DNA of 29,344 bases from BRH-c25 sp964574195 (GCA_964574195.1 CAZNMO010000034.1:1-29344), one strand, 5' to 3'. Shown: positions 15,828 to 23,474, counted from the first letter of the stretch. Made by a program: numbers and translations. Notes: generated by a model not told the origin, from the sequence alone.

Positions 15828-17099
15828 ATGTTCAGAAACCTTTTCAAAAGGACAGCCCCGGCTGTGCTTTCCTTACTGTTTTTCATGGTCATAACCTTAC
15901 CTGTCTATGCAGAATCCGATGTTTTTAAAAGAGGAGACCGTTCACCGGTTGTAGCAGAGGTTCAGGCAGCCTTGAAGGAGCTTGGCTTTTTTAACGATGA
16001 GTGTACAGGCTATTTTGGAGAAGTCACAGAAAAAGCCGTCAGAGAGTTCCAGAAGAAGTACGATCTCGGAAATGATGGTGTCCTTGGTTCAACAACAATA
16101 GGCTGGATCAACAAGAAGGCAGGGGAGAATATCAAGCTCACCAGCACCAGCACCGGCAAGACCATCAGCAGCAGAAAGGATACGACCAAAGTAAATGTCA
16201 GGTATAAAATCAAAAAAGGCGATACAATATGGGATATTGCAGACGACTATAACGTACCTGTAGATGCTATCCTCAGATATAACGGACTTGATGAGAACAG
16301 CATACTTGATATAGGTGACGAGATCATAATCCCGAATGTTCTCAAGGTAGTGAAACCCGCAGCTCCGAAGACCGAGAAAAAGCCTGCAGTACAGGAAAAA
16401 CCGGAAGATAAAAAGGCTGAGCCTCCAGAATCCACAGAAGTGCCTGTGGAGAACAGCTCAGAGCTTGGCAGTATATTTGAGCATAATGAGAATGTATATG
16501 TAGTAGTGGAAAACGATACTATCGATTCTATTGCCGAAGACTTTGGAGTAACTGTCGATGACATTCTGAAGGAAAATGGGTTTGAAAGCAGTATACAACT
16601 AAATTTGGGACAGGAAATAAAAGTCCCCAAGGGCAGTGATGTGAAGATAGAGGATGGACCTAAAGCCGACAAAGAGGTTGCTGACGGCAAGGGTGAATAC
16701 CTGGATTGGTTCAAGGAAGTACAGTACATATATAAAAAGGGCGATACAGCTACAGTAACAGATGTTAAGACCGGCAAGTCCTTTAATGTCAGGAGGCTAT
16801 ATGGCAGAAACCATGCCGATACCGAACCGCTGACAGCTGAGGACACAAAAATAATGAAGAGCATTTATGGAGAGTGGAGTTGGGATAGAAGGGCGATCAT
16901 AGTCACAGTCAAGGATGACAAGGGTGTGGAGCATAGGATAGCAGCATCCATGAACGGTATGCCTCATGGCGGAGAATCCATAAAGGATAATAAATTCAGC
17001 GGACACTTCTGCATACATTTCAAAAACAGCAGGACTCATAGTGGAAGCAGATTGGATCCGGGTCACCAGAAGGCGGTCAAAATAGCAGCAGGACTATAG
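15828..17099 (+). CDS. Secreted peptidoglycan-binding and LysM protein with unassigned C-terminal domain
   Basis: A 423-residue exported protein. Signal peptide: residues 1-28 with cut near VYA/ES. A PG_binding_1 domain spans about 35-95 (RGDRSPVVAEVQAALKELGF). LysM repeat one covers about 125-170 (YKIKKGDTIWDIADDYNV) and LysM two about 223-268 (VVVENDTIDSIAEDFGV), with a Pro/Glu/Lys-rich linker between. The C-terminal domain (about 290-423) is rich in conserved-looking His, Asp and Cys: GRNHADTEPL, SMNGMPHGG, GHFCIHF and SRTH, then DPGHQ. I do not assign it to a named enzyme; it may be a wall-acting catalytic domain. The gene stands alone behind a c-di-AMP riboswitch and ends in its own terminator, so it is probably a wall-remodelling factor tuned to c-di-AMP. 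The start has an AGAGGAG site 7 bases upstream. Confidence 0.87.
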   Translation: MFRNLFKRTAPAVLSLLFFMVITLPVYAESDVFKRGDRSPVVAEVQAALKELGFFNDECTGYFGEVTEKAVREFQKKYDLGNDGVLGSTTIGWINKKAGENIKLTSTSTGKTISSRKDTTKVNVRYKIKKGDTIWDIADDYNVPVDAILRYNGLDENSILDIGDEIIIPNVLKVVKPAAPKTEKKPAVQEKPEDKKAEPPESTEVPVENSSELGSIFEHNENVYVVVENDTIDSIAEDFGVTVDDILKENGFESSIQLNLGQEIKVPKGSDVKIEDGPKADKEVADGKGEYLDWFKEVQYIYKKGDTATVTDVKTGKSFNVRRLYGRNHADTEPLTAEDTKIMKSIYGEWSWDRRAIIVTVKDDKGVEHRIAASMNGMPHGGESIKDNKFSGHFCIHFKNSRTHSGSRLDPGHQKAVKIAAGL

Positions 17100-17121
17100 G
17101 GACGCATAGCCGTCCCTTTTG
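17098..17121 (+). terminator. Rho-independent terminator of the LysM gene
   Basis: A 7-bp GC-rich stem AGGGACG/CGTCCCT with a 6-base loop overlaps the TAG stop and is followed by TTTTGTTTG. Confidence 0.8.
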
Positions 17122-17200
17122 TTTGCCTTCACATATATTTTCAATATAGTAGTTTAAGAAATTTGTAAGATATTTATATTTACTTTTTATTCATTAGTGG

Positions 17201-17242
17201 TATAATTAAATTATATATTCTATTTAATAATGAATATTATTA
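17201..17242 (+). promoter_or_regulatory. Candidate PerR-box-like palindromes upstream of perR
   Basis: TATAATTAAATTATA (17201-17215) is a perfect 7-1-7 inverted repeat. TAATAAT-GAAT-ATTATTA (17225-17242) is a perfect 7-4-7 inverted repeat. Both resemble but do not exactly match the Bacillus PerR box TTATAATTATTATAA. The first overlaps a possible weak upstream promoter (TTTACT 17179-17184, TATAAT 17201-17206, 16-bp spacer). The region is very AT-rich, so chance palindromes are possible. Confidence 0.4.
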
Positions 17243-17295
17243 GTAGCATATTAGCAACAAATCACTAATATTTTGTAATTTATATTTGGTATCTA

Positions 17296-17325
17296 TTGAC
17301 AAATCTGCACAAATGAGTTTAATAT
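17296..17325 (+). promoter_or_regulatory. Promoter of the PerR-type gene
   Basis: Perfect TTGACA (17296-17301), 18-bp spacer and TAATAT (17320-17325, 4 of 6 matches). The predicted mRNA starts near 17332 with a short leader. Confidence 0.65.
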
Positions 17326-17357
17326 GAAAATAATGAATTTTCGCTGGAGGAATGAAA

Positions 17358-17774
17358 ATGGTTGATTTAATCAAATATCTCAAAGAGAAAGGCTATAAGG
17401 TTACCCCCCAGCGTATAGCCGTTTACGACATTTTGAGGAACACTAAGGAACATCCAAGTGTTGATATGCTTTACAGCAAGCTTCAGCCAATATATCCTAC
17501 AATGAGCCTGGCTACAGTATATAAATCCCTTGAGGTATTCAAGGAACTTGGTTTAGTACAGGAGCTCAACACCGGCGAAGACAAATTCAGGTATGATGCA
17601 AATGTTAGTCAGCATCCGCACATAACCTGTTTGGCTTGTGGAAAGGTTGAAGACGTAGACGACGGTATGCTGTTTGACCTTATAGGTAAGGTAGAGGATA
17701 AAACAGGTTATAAGCTGGTCAACCAGCAGCTCTACTTCTTTGGATATTGCCCCGACTGCAAGAATGTACAATAA
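17358..17774 (+). CDS. perR: Fur-family peroxide-stress regulator, PerR type
   Basis: A 138-residue repressor: N-terminal winged helix (VTPQRIAVYDIL, then SLATVYKSLEVF) and C-terminal dimerisation/metal domain. The structural zinc site is complete: CLAC at 91-94 and CPDC at 131-134. The regulatory site matches PerR rather than Fur. H32, D80, H86, H88 and D99 have the same spacing as H37, D85, H91, H93 and D104 of Bacillus PerR, and an Asp at the D85 position is the PerR hallmark. It should sense H2O2 by iron-catalysed histidine oxidation and control oxidative-stress genes. I use ATG 17358 because GGAGG (17346-17350) is 7 bases upstream; the ATG at 17352 is only one base from it. No catalase or rubrerythrin gene is nearby. 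Confidence 0.86.
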   Translation: MVDLIKYLKEKGYKVTPQRIAVYDILRNTKEHPSVDMLYSKLQPIYPTMSLATVYKSLEVFKELGLVQELNTGEDKFRYDANVSQHPHITCLACGKVEDVDDGMLFDLIGKVEDKTGYKLVNQQLYFFGYCPDCKNVQ

Positions 17775-17778
17775 ATAA

Positions 17779-17842
17779 CAAATGTGGCTGTAGCCGCATT
17801 TGAAGCCCATGTGCCATATCCTTCGGAAATTCTGGCACGGGC
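17779..17842 (+). repeat. Two stem-loops downstream of perR
   Basis: The first is CAAATGTGGCT (17779-17789) with AGCCGCATTTG (17792-17802), 11 bp with one G-U. The second is GCCC plus GTGCCA (17805-17816, two-base bulge) with TGGCACGGGC (17833-17842), enclosing TCCTTCGGA. Neither has a strong T-run. The first starts 4 bases after the perR stop. Confidence 0.6.
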
Positions 17843-17855
17843 AATTAAATAAAAG

Positions 17856-17930
17856 TTTATATTGTATATGAAAGTTATACTTTCATATACAATATAAAAT
17901 CTCAATGGTATAACACCATTGAGATTTTTA
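17856..17930. terminator. Tandem bidirectional terminator hairpins between perR and the FMN-binding-like gene
   Basis: A perfect 19-bp inverted repeat has arms at 17856-17874 and 17880-17898 and a 5-base loop. It is followed, sharing three bases, by a perfect 14-bp stem (17896-17909 with 17915-17928, loop ATAAC). On the plus strand the second stem leads into TTTTTACTTTTT; on the minus strand it ends in TTTTATATT. It sits between two convergent genes, as expected for a two-way terminator. Confidence 0.75.
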
Positions 17931-17945
17931 CTTTTTCATTGTATT

Positions 17946-18410
17946 TCATTGTGTTATCAACGATTCGTTAAGCGCATTCCTTACTGCCTTTATCACCTTG
18001 CTCAGCACATAGGAGGAATTGCCCGTATCATTTGCTGCAGCCACATCCTGCGATTTTATGGTCGAATAGATTATGTCTGAGATCTCATCTTTTATATTGG
18101 GGTTGTTGCTTATGTACTCGGAAGGCATTTCGATAAGCCTGATGTCTTTGATCTTTGCATTTCTGATGGTCACCTCAGCTTTTACATCTCCCGATTCAGT
18201 TTTTTCTGTACCTACATATACCCCATCATTGTATTTCAGATATGTATAGCCTGAGGTGGCAAGGCCTACCTCATCGCTTCTTAACGTAAACAGCAGTACC
18301 AGACCAATAATCAGTACGAGCAATAGCGCAGTATAAATCATAAGATTTTTCTTTGTTACAAGAATAATTCTTGGTTTAATAAGAATCCCTCCCATCTTTA
18401 TTGAAAACAT
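17946..18410 (-). CDS. Membrane-anchored FMN-binding-domain-like protein
   Basis: A 154-residue protein: one membrane helix (about 24-42, MIYTALLLVLIIGLVLLF) and an outer domain that resembles the FMN_bind fold (DGVYVGTEKTESGDVKAEVT, then KIKDIRLIEMPSE). The end of such domains usually carries a covalent flavin motif of the SGAT type before an Ala-rich helix. Here the aligned stretch is NDTGNSSYVLSKVIKAVRNA, so the site is altered and flavin attachment is doubtful. The start is uncertain: ATG 18410 has no ribosome binding site, while GGGAGGG lies inside the frame at about 18387-18393, six bases before an ATT codon at 18380. The 161-bp spacer before it (18411-18571) shows only weak promoter-like motifs. 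Possible roles are an Rnf/Nqr-like or electron-transfer accessory, but no partner is adjacent. Confidence 0.6.
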   Translation of the reverse strand: MFSIKMGGILIKPRIILVTKKNLMIYTALLLVLIIGLVLLFTLRSDEVGLATSGYTYLKYNDGVYVGTEKTESGDVKAEVTIRNAKIKDIRLIEMPSEYISNNPNIKDEISDIIYSTIKSQDVAAANDTGNSSYVLSKVIKAVRNALNESLITQ

Positions 18411-18571
18411 CCATCAGTAATATTGCGTACAAAAGGCTTGGTCTTACCATGCCCCGCTCCGCAAAAAATCAGATGAAATCCTTCATATTTCTTTATATAA
18501 AGTTATTACGGAAGGGTTGAATATATGCAACCTTTTAGAAAAAAACGTATTATGAGCCGCTGTCTGCTTTA

Positions 18572-19540
18572 TCAATTTACAACGGAATTGGTCCATTTTC
18601 CACATCTGTCTCCCCACATGGCCACTGTTTTTTTATCCATATCCACTCTTATTATCTCACAGGAGTTTTCACAGCCGCTGCACTCAAAGCTTGTCGGGGT
18701 GAACTCCATTTTTTCTGCCTCGAAGCCTCTGAAGGCGGAAACAGAAGATGTCCTGTTGATGTGATCCCTGGCAAGAATCGCGGCCCCAATTGCCCCCATC
18801 ACATTATAGTGTTCAGGTATAATGACTTCATGACCTACCTCTCGTTCAAAGGCAGCCTTGATGCCTTTATTCGCAGCAACACCGCCCTGGAATACAAACG
18901 GCGGCACCAGCTTCTTTCCTCTTCCCAGATTATTTATATAGTTCCGGACCAACGCCGTACAAAGACCATTTATTATATCTGCCTTTGAAAAACCATACTG
19001 CTGCTTTGCTATCATGTCAGACTCGGCAAAAACTGTACAACGGCCGGCTATCCTCACATTTTTCTTTGCTGTCAGCGCAAGATCTCCAAAATCCTCTATG
19101 CTTACCTTGAGCCGCTCGGACTGATGCTCCAGGAATGAGCCGGTCCCAGCCGCGCACACCGTATTCATGGCAAAATCCACCACCATGCCGTTATTGAGCA
19201 TGATTATCTTTGAGTCCTGCCCGCCTATCTCAAATATGGTCCTGGCTTCAGGAAAATATGCAGTTGTCGCAGCCGCATGTGCCGTGATCTCATTTTTTAT
19301 CACGTCGGCACCTATCATGATACCTGTAAGCTGCCTCCCGCTGCCGGTTGTTCCTGCGCCCAAAACCCTTGCCCCGTTTCCAAGGCTCTCCCTGAGGTTT
19401 CTGAGCCCCTGCCTCACAGATTCCAAAGGCTGGCCATTGGTCTTTATATACTGCTTTGACAGCACATTACAGGCCTCATCTATTGCTACCACATTGGTAC
19501 TGACAGAGCCAACATCAATTCCTACATAGGACTCCTTCAT
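18572..19540 (-). CDS. 2-hydroxyacyl-CoA dehydratase activase (HgdC/BadF type)
   Basis: A 322-residue ASKHA ATPase. Phosphate-binding motifs GIDVGSVSTN (7-16) and EIGGQDSKII, and the adenosine-side FQGGVAANKG motif, are present. The two cysteines that hold the bridging [4Fe-4S] cluster in the homodimer are C129 (NTVCAAGTGSF) and C168 (GRCTVFAESDM). The family uses ATP hydrolysis to push one electron into a dehydratase. An extra C-terminal segment carries four more cysteines (287, 290, 294, 313: CSGCENSC, then GDRCGKW), seen in activases of the DUF2229-associated type. Likely partners are therefore proteins like those at the left edge of the window, though they are 17 kb away. The start has a GGAGGTAAG site. 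Upstream on the same strand is glsA, 94 bp away. Confidence 0.88.
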   Translation of the reverse strand: MKESYVGIDVGSVSTNVVAIDEACNVLSKQYIKTNGQPLESVRQGLRNLRESLGNGARVLGAGTTGSGRQLTGIMIGADVIKNEITAHAAATTAYFPEARTIFEIGGQDSKIIMLNNGMVVDFAMNTVCAAGTGSFLEHQSERLKVSIEDFGDLALTAKKNVRIAGRCTVFAESDMIAKQQYGFSKADIINGLCTALVRNYINNLGRGKKLVPPFVFQGGVAANKGIKAAFEREVGHEVIIPEHYNVMGAIGAAILARDHINRTSSVSAFRGFEAEKMEFTPTSFECSGCENSCEIIRVDMDKKTVAMWGDRCGKWTNSVVN

Positions 19541-19551
19541 TTCTTACCTCC

Positions 19552-19591
19552 ATTTATGCTTTCTTACTGTTATAGTATCCTCAGCATAAAT
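19552..19591 (-). promoter_or_regulatory. Stem-loop abutting the activase ribosome binding site
   Basis: A perfect 9-bp inverted repeat ATTTATGCT/AGCATAAAT (19552-19560 and 19583-19591) encloses a smaller TACT/AGTA stem. On the transcript the 3' arm runs directly into the GGAGG of the activase gene, so it could influence translation or serve as a protein-binding operator. No T-run follows. Confidence 0.45.
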
Positions 19592-19634
19592 TTCTCCAAC
19601 AAATCCTTTTCTTATTCCTGTCAGTACTTCTCCA

Positions 19635-20552
19635 TTAAAATATACTCATATTCATTTTTTCTGACAAATACTCCAGAGCTTTCACTCCGCCTATACTGTT
19701 GCCGCGGGAATCCAATGCGGGGCTGAATACTCCGATACCCATTTTACCCGGTACCACCGCCAATATGCCCCCTCCAACTCCACTTTTCGCAGGGATTCCC
19801 ACTCTTATGGCAAACTCTCCCGAACCATCATACATGCCGCAAGTCACCATAAAGGTCTTGACCAACCTCGCTATTTTCCTGGGAACCAGTTCTTCACCTG
19901 TCACAGGACTCAGCCCGTCGAGGGCAAGTACCGCACCAAGCATGGCAATATCCCTGCAATCCACCTGTATTGAGCACTGCTTGAAGTAAAGATCCAGTAC
20001 CTGCTCGACCTCACCCTCCAACACACCCACATCCTTCATAAAATGAGCCAGCGCTCTGTTGCGGTAGCCGGTATCCCTCTCTGAGGAATAAACCTGCTCG
20101 TTATACCATAAGGTTTCATTGCCGCACAGCTTTCTGAAGAATTGGACCAGCCTGTTGAATTTATCCTCCTGGTCATTACCAAGTATTAGCGAGTCAATCG
20201 CTATAGCCCCTGCATTTATCATGGGATTCAAAGGCTTTGATGGTTTTGCCGTCTCAAGCTTGATAATGGAGTTAAAGGCATCTCCTGTAGCCTCCATCCC
20301 AACCTTTGAAAAAACATATTCCTCACCTCTATCAATAACCGCGAGCATTAGTGTAACCACTTTTGAAATACTCTGAACAGTGAAAGGCGAATTGCATTCC
20401 CCGCTGCTGATCGTACTTCCGTCCGCCTGCACAATGGATATCCCTAGCTGGTCAGGTTTGACCTTACTAAGCTCGGGTATGTAAGTCGCAGTCTTTCCAT
20501 CATGGATGAAAAGCCTGCCATATGCAGCCGCCTTATCTATCAAATCCTGCAT
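19635..20552 (-). CDS. glsA: Glutaminase (GlsA family)
   Basis: A 305-residue cytoplasmic glutaminase of the serine-dependent beta-lactamase-like fold; hydrolyses glutamine to glutamate and ammonia. The catalytic SISK (S61, K64) lies in FTVQSISKVVTLML. The family motifs KPLNPMINAGAIAI, the YNEQVYSSERDTGYRNRAL region with substrate residues, and KSGVGGGILAVVPGKMGIG are intact. Length is normal (about 305-310). The start has an AGGGGG site. It has its own well-formed promoter and lies 94 bp upstream of the activase gene, so the two may share a transcript. Glutaminases of this type often serve acid resistance or nitrogen balance. Confidence 0.93.
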   Translation of the reverse strand: MQDLIDKAAAYGRLFIHDGKTATYIPELSKVKPDQLGISIVQADGSTISSGECNSPFTVQSISKVVTLMLAVIDRGEEYVFSKVGMEATGDAFNSIIKLETAKPSKPLNPMINAGAIAIDSLILGNDQEDKFNRLVQFFRKLCGNETLWYNEQVYSSERDTGYRNRALAHFMKDVGVLEGEVEQVLDLYFKQCSIQVDCRDIAMLGAVLALDGLSPVTGEELVPRKIARLVKTFMVTCGMYDGSGEFAIRVGIPAKSGVGGGILAVVPGKMGIGVFSPALDSRGNSIGGVKALEYLSEKMNMSIF

Positions 20553-20584
20553 AAAATAACCCCCTAATACTCTTATCTATGTAG

Positions 20585-20613
20585 ATTATATCTTCATCAA
20601 CTATACAAGACAA
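20585..20613 (-). promoter_or_regulatory. Sigma-A promoter of glsA
   Basis: On the minus strand TTGTCT (20608-20613, 4 of 6) and TATAAT (20585-20590, perfect) are 17 bp apart, giving a leader of about 27 bases before the glsA start at 20552. Confidence 0.7.
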
Positions 20614-20687
20614 CGATTTTTAAGTTTTTGTCATCTGCTCAATAAAACTTCTCCAAAGTTACCATATTTTATTCTTTTTGATGATTT

Positions 20688-20715
20688 TCGACATTATATA
20701 TTATATAATTATAAT
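20688..20715 (+). promoter_or_regulatory. Sigma-A promoter of the HD-GYP gene
   Basis: TCGACA (20688-20693, 5 of 6) and TATAAT (20710-20715, perfect) with a 16-bp spacer, in the divergent 205-bp spacer with glsA. An overlapping TATAAT at 20704-20709 has no usable -35. Confidence 0.65.
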
Positions 20716-20757
20716 ATATCGGTTTCATCAAATAACTTATCAATAAGGAGCATGCCC

Positions 20758-22014
20758 ATGAAAGATACGATAATATATATTGATTTCAACAGATTCCTGA
20801 ACTCAGTCTCCTTAGCACTGGATCTGGCTGAAGGTGCTGCTTTCAGAGACAGAAGCAGCAAGCTTCATTACAATCTTCCCTTAAAGAACTTCAACGTATA
20901 TGACCATAATTTTGCCAACCACTCCAAAAGGACAGCCCTTGCTTCAGTGTATATAGCAGAAAAACTCGGCTATAATGGAGACAAGCTAAAAAACCTTTAT
21001 ATAGCCGCCTGTGCCCATGATATAGGAGCTGTAGAAGCCTTTTCAGAGTCCCATAATGAAGGTGACTTCATATATGAACACTCCGAGTTCGGCTCAAATA
21101 TCATAAAAAAGCTCCCACTTGACAGGAGTGTTTCAAAGTTTATAAGGTTCCATCATGAAAGCTGGGATGGTTCGGGTCCAAACGGTCTCTTAGGCAGCAA
21201 TATTCCGGAAGAGTCACAGATAATCCACATCGCCGATATGCTGGAATTCATATATGATGACAACAAGCCGTATAGGTTACAGAAAAGCAATATTACTGAC
21301 TGGATAATCTCAAAAAAAGGGGTGATGTTCAGCCCCCATATTACTGACGCTCTCCTGGAAGCCTTTGAGCCTGAACGCTTCTGGCTGGACATGGAGAATA
21401 TTAATACCAGCCCCTTTATCCTTACTCGGAAGTATCCATCCCTCATTACTCCAATATCACTAAATGTAATGAGAAATATTTCCATGGTCTTTGCAGCAAT
21501 CATAGACAAGAAAAGTGCTTTTACCCACGAACATTCCATAGGCTTGTTCAACCATGCCACCAAGTTCTCCAAGTATTACGGCTTCAATGAGGAAGAAACC
21601 ATGAAAATGAAAATAGCCGCACTGCTTCATGATATCGGCAAGCTTTCAATACCCAATCATATCCTTGATAAGCCGGGAAAGCTTACTTCCGAAGAGTTTT
21701 CCATAATAAAATCTCATACCTACTATACAAAGCTTATCCTTGGCAATATTGAAGGGATGGAGGATATTGCAGAATGGGCAGCCAACCACCACGAAACCCT
21801 TAGAGGCAGCGGTTATCCGGAAGGCCTTGATGCAGATCAGCTGTGCCACAAATCAAGGATCATGGCCGTATGTGACATATATCAGGCACTTACAGAGAAC
21901 AGACCTTACAGGGAGGGCATGCACAGAGACAAAGCCCTTGGGATAATAGATTCTATGGTCGAAGTGGGAAATATTGATGGTGCTGTTGTCAAGGTTTTGA
22001 AGGAAATCATTTGA
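20758..22014 (+). CDS. Tandem HD-GYP-type phosphohydrolase
   Basis: A 418-residue soluble protein with two HD-type domains. The N-terminal one shows NHSKR, AHDIG, EHSEFG and HHESWDGSGPNG. The C-terminal one shows EHSIGLFNHA, LHDIGKLSIPNHIL, KSHTYY, HHETLRGSGYPEG and DIYQALTENRPYREG, close to the HD-GYP consensus with RGSGYP in place of DGSGYP. HD-GYP proteins hydrolyse c-di-GMP or related dinucleotides. Both domains appear to keep their metal-binding His/Asp set. There is no receiver or other sensor domain. The start is ATG 20758, because AAGGAG at 20745-20750 is 7 bases upstream; the ATG at 20752 is too close. Its stop overlaps the convergent mocR stop by 8 bp. Confidence 0.83.
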   Translation: MKDTIIYIDFNRFLNSVSLALDLAEGAAFRDRSSKLHYNLPLKNFNVYDHNFANHSKRTALASVYIAEKLGYNGDKLKNLYIAACAHDIGAVEAFSESHNEGDFIYEHSEFGSNIIKKLPLDRSVSKFIRFHHESWDGSGPNGLLGSNIPEESQIIHIADMLEFIYDDNKPYRLQKSNITDWIISKKGVMFSPHITDALLEAFEPERFWLDMENINTSPFILTRKYPSLITPISLNVMRNISMVFAAIIDKKSAFTHEHSIGLFNHATKFSKYYGFNEEETMKMKIAALLHDIGKLSIPNHILDKPGKLTSEEFSIIKSHTYYTKLILGNIEGMEDIAEWAANHHETLRGSGYPEGLDADQLCHKSRIMAVCDIYQALTENRPYREGMHRDKALGIIDSMVEVGNIDGAVVKVLKEII

Positions 22015-23457
22015 TCTTGTCCCTAAGCTCCTCCATGGACCTGCCTATTACCGATATGCCTTCTGTTATCTGCTCAAGCCCGGTGCTGGCAAAGCTCACT
22101 CTTATGTATTGTTTGCCTTGGCTTCCTTTTATAAAGACAGAGCCAGGGGTAAACAACACCTTTTTTCCCTTGCACAGCTCATAGAGCTCTCCGGATTCAA
22201 CACCCTCGGGCAATTTTATCCATAGATTGAGTCCTCCGTAAGGCTGAGTGAAGCTAGCCCCCCTGAGGTACTTTTTTGCTGCCCTTACCGCTTCAAAATA
22301 CCTTATGCTGTATTCCTTTTTCATATAATCCAGGTGTTTATCCCATATCCCGCTTCTCAGGTACTGGTCAAGCACTCTCTGCATCAACCCTGAGGTGGAT
22401 ATGTCTGTTATATGCTTCATGTTCATGACCTTATCTCTGATGGAGTCCGGTATTATTAGAAAGCCTACCCTTAAACCCGGCATGAATATCTTGGAGAAGC
22501 TCTTTATATACACTACACGCCCCTCCTCATCCATTCCCTTCAGAGGCCTGACCCCCTCTTCTATATAACTCAGGTCACTCATGAAGTCGTCCTCTACGAT
22601 CATAACCCCATATTTTTTGCACAGCAGCAGCAGATATTTTCTCTTCCTTTCTGAATAGGTGCAGCCGGTCGGGTTCTGGAAATTCGGCATTACATATATG
22701 AATTTGGGTTTTATCAGCTTAAGTTTCTTCTCCAGCTCTTTCATATCCGGACCGTCCGATTGCAGCGGTATTTCTATAATCCTGGCCCCTCTGGACCTGA
22801 ATACTGCTGTAGCACCGTTATATGTGGGGCTTTCGACAAAAACATAATCTCCATTGGTCAACAGGACCCTTGAAATGATGTCTATACCCTGCTGAGCACC
22901 CGAATAATATGGATATCCTCTGATGATGTCCTTATACCGTAGCCTGTCATATATTGCGACAAGGACTCCCTCAGGGGTTTATAACCCATGCTTTCATGAT
23001 ACATGAAAGCTTTACCGCCATCCCGCTCCAGTACCTCGTTCAATACCCTCCTGAAGTCCTTTACCGGAAAAAGCTTAGGATCGGGAGAAGCTGTAGAAAG
23101 GTTGATCGTATCCTCTCCAGTACCTTCCTCCATATCAAGCTCCATCTCATCGCTTACCATTGCCGTATCGCCTTCCAGTGGCGCAGCCTCCTTGACAGGC
23201 ATGGCGAAGGTACCGCTGCCGACCCTTTTGTATACCAGCTTGTTATCCTCCAAAAGCTTATAGGCGTTGACTATAGTCACACTATTCACATCCAGGTGCT
23301 CTGAAAAGCTCCGGATGGTAGGAAGCTTACAATCCTCTGCGATTATTCCGGCAATTATATATCTCTTAAGCTGCTCGTACAACTGTATGTAAAGAGGCTC
23401 TCCTCCGTTTCTGTCAAGCTCTATTCCTATATCCTCCGGGTTTATTGAGCTTCCCAT
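22007..23457 (-). pseudogene. MocR-type GntR/aminotransferase regulator, broken by a frameshift
   Basis: Two adjacent frames make one MocR protein of about 484 residues. The first (22882-23457) has the GntR winged helix (LPTIRSFSEHLDVNSVTIVNAYKLL split over residues 45-70) and the linker, then the start of the aminotransferase fold. It runs off frame at SEDIHII. The continuation is found in another frame of the same strand: GAQQGIDIISRVLLTNGDYVF, then the fold-type I domain to 22007, with the PLP lysine in YIKSFSKIFMPGLRVGF. One missing base near 22902-22904 explains it: adding a T to ATTATTCGGG restores IHIISGAQQG. No canonical slippery heptamer is present. It may be a true null mutation or a sequencing error. 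The start has a GGAGGG site. MocR proteins are PLP-sensing transcription factors. Confidence 0.85.
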
Positions 23458-23474
23458 GGCTTTTCCCTCCTAAT

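Noticed and set aside
18525..18560. A terminator after the activase gene (GGTTG/CAACC stem)
   Set aside because: The stem is only 5 bp and no T-run follows in the minus direction.
22895..22910. Programmed -1 ribosomal frameshifting to express full-length MocR
   Set aside because: No X XXY YYZ slippery heptamer and no obvious downstream structure at the junction; a one-base deletion explains it more simply.
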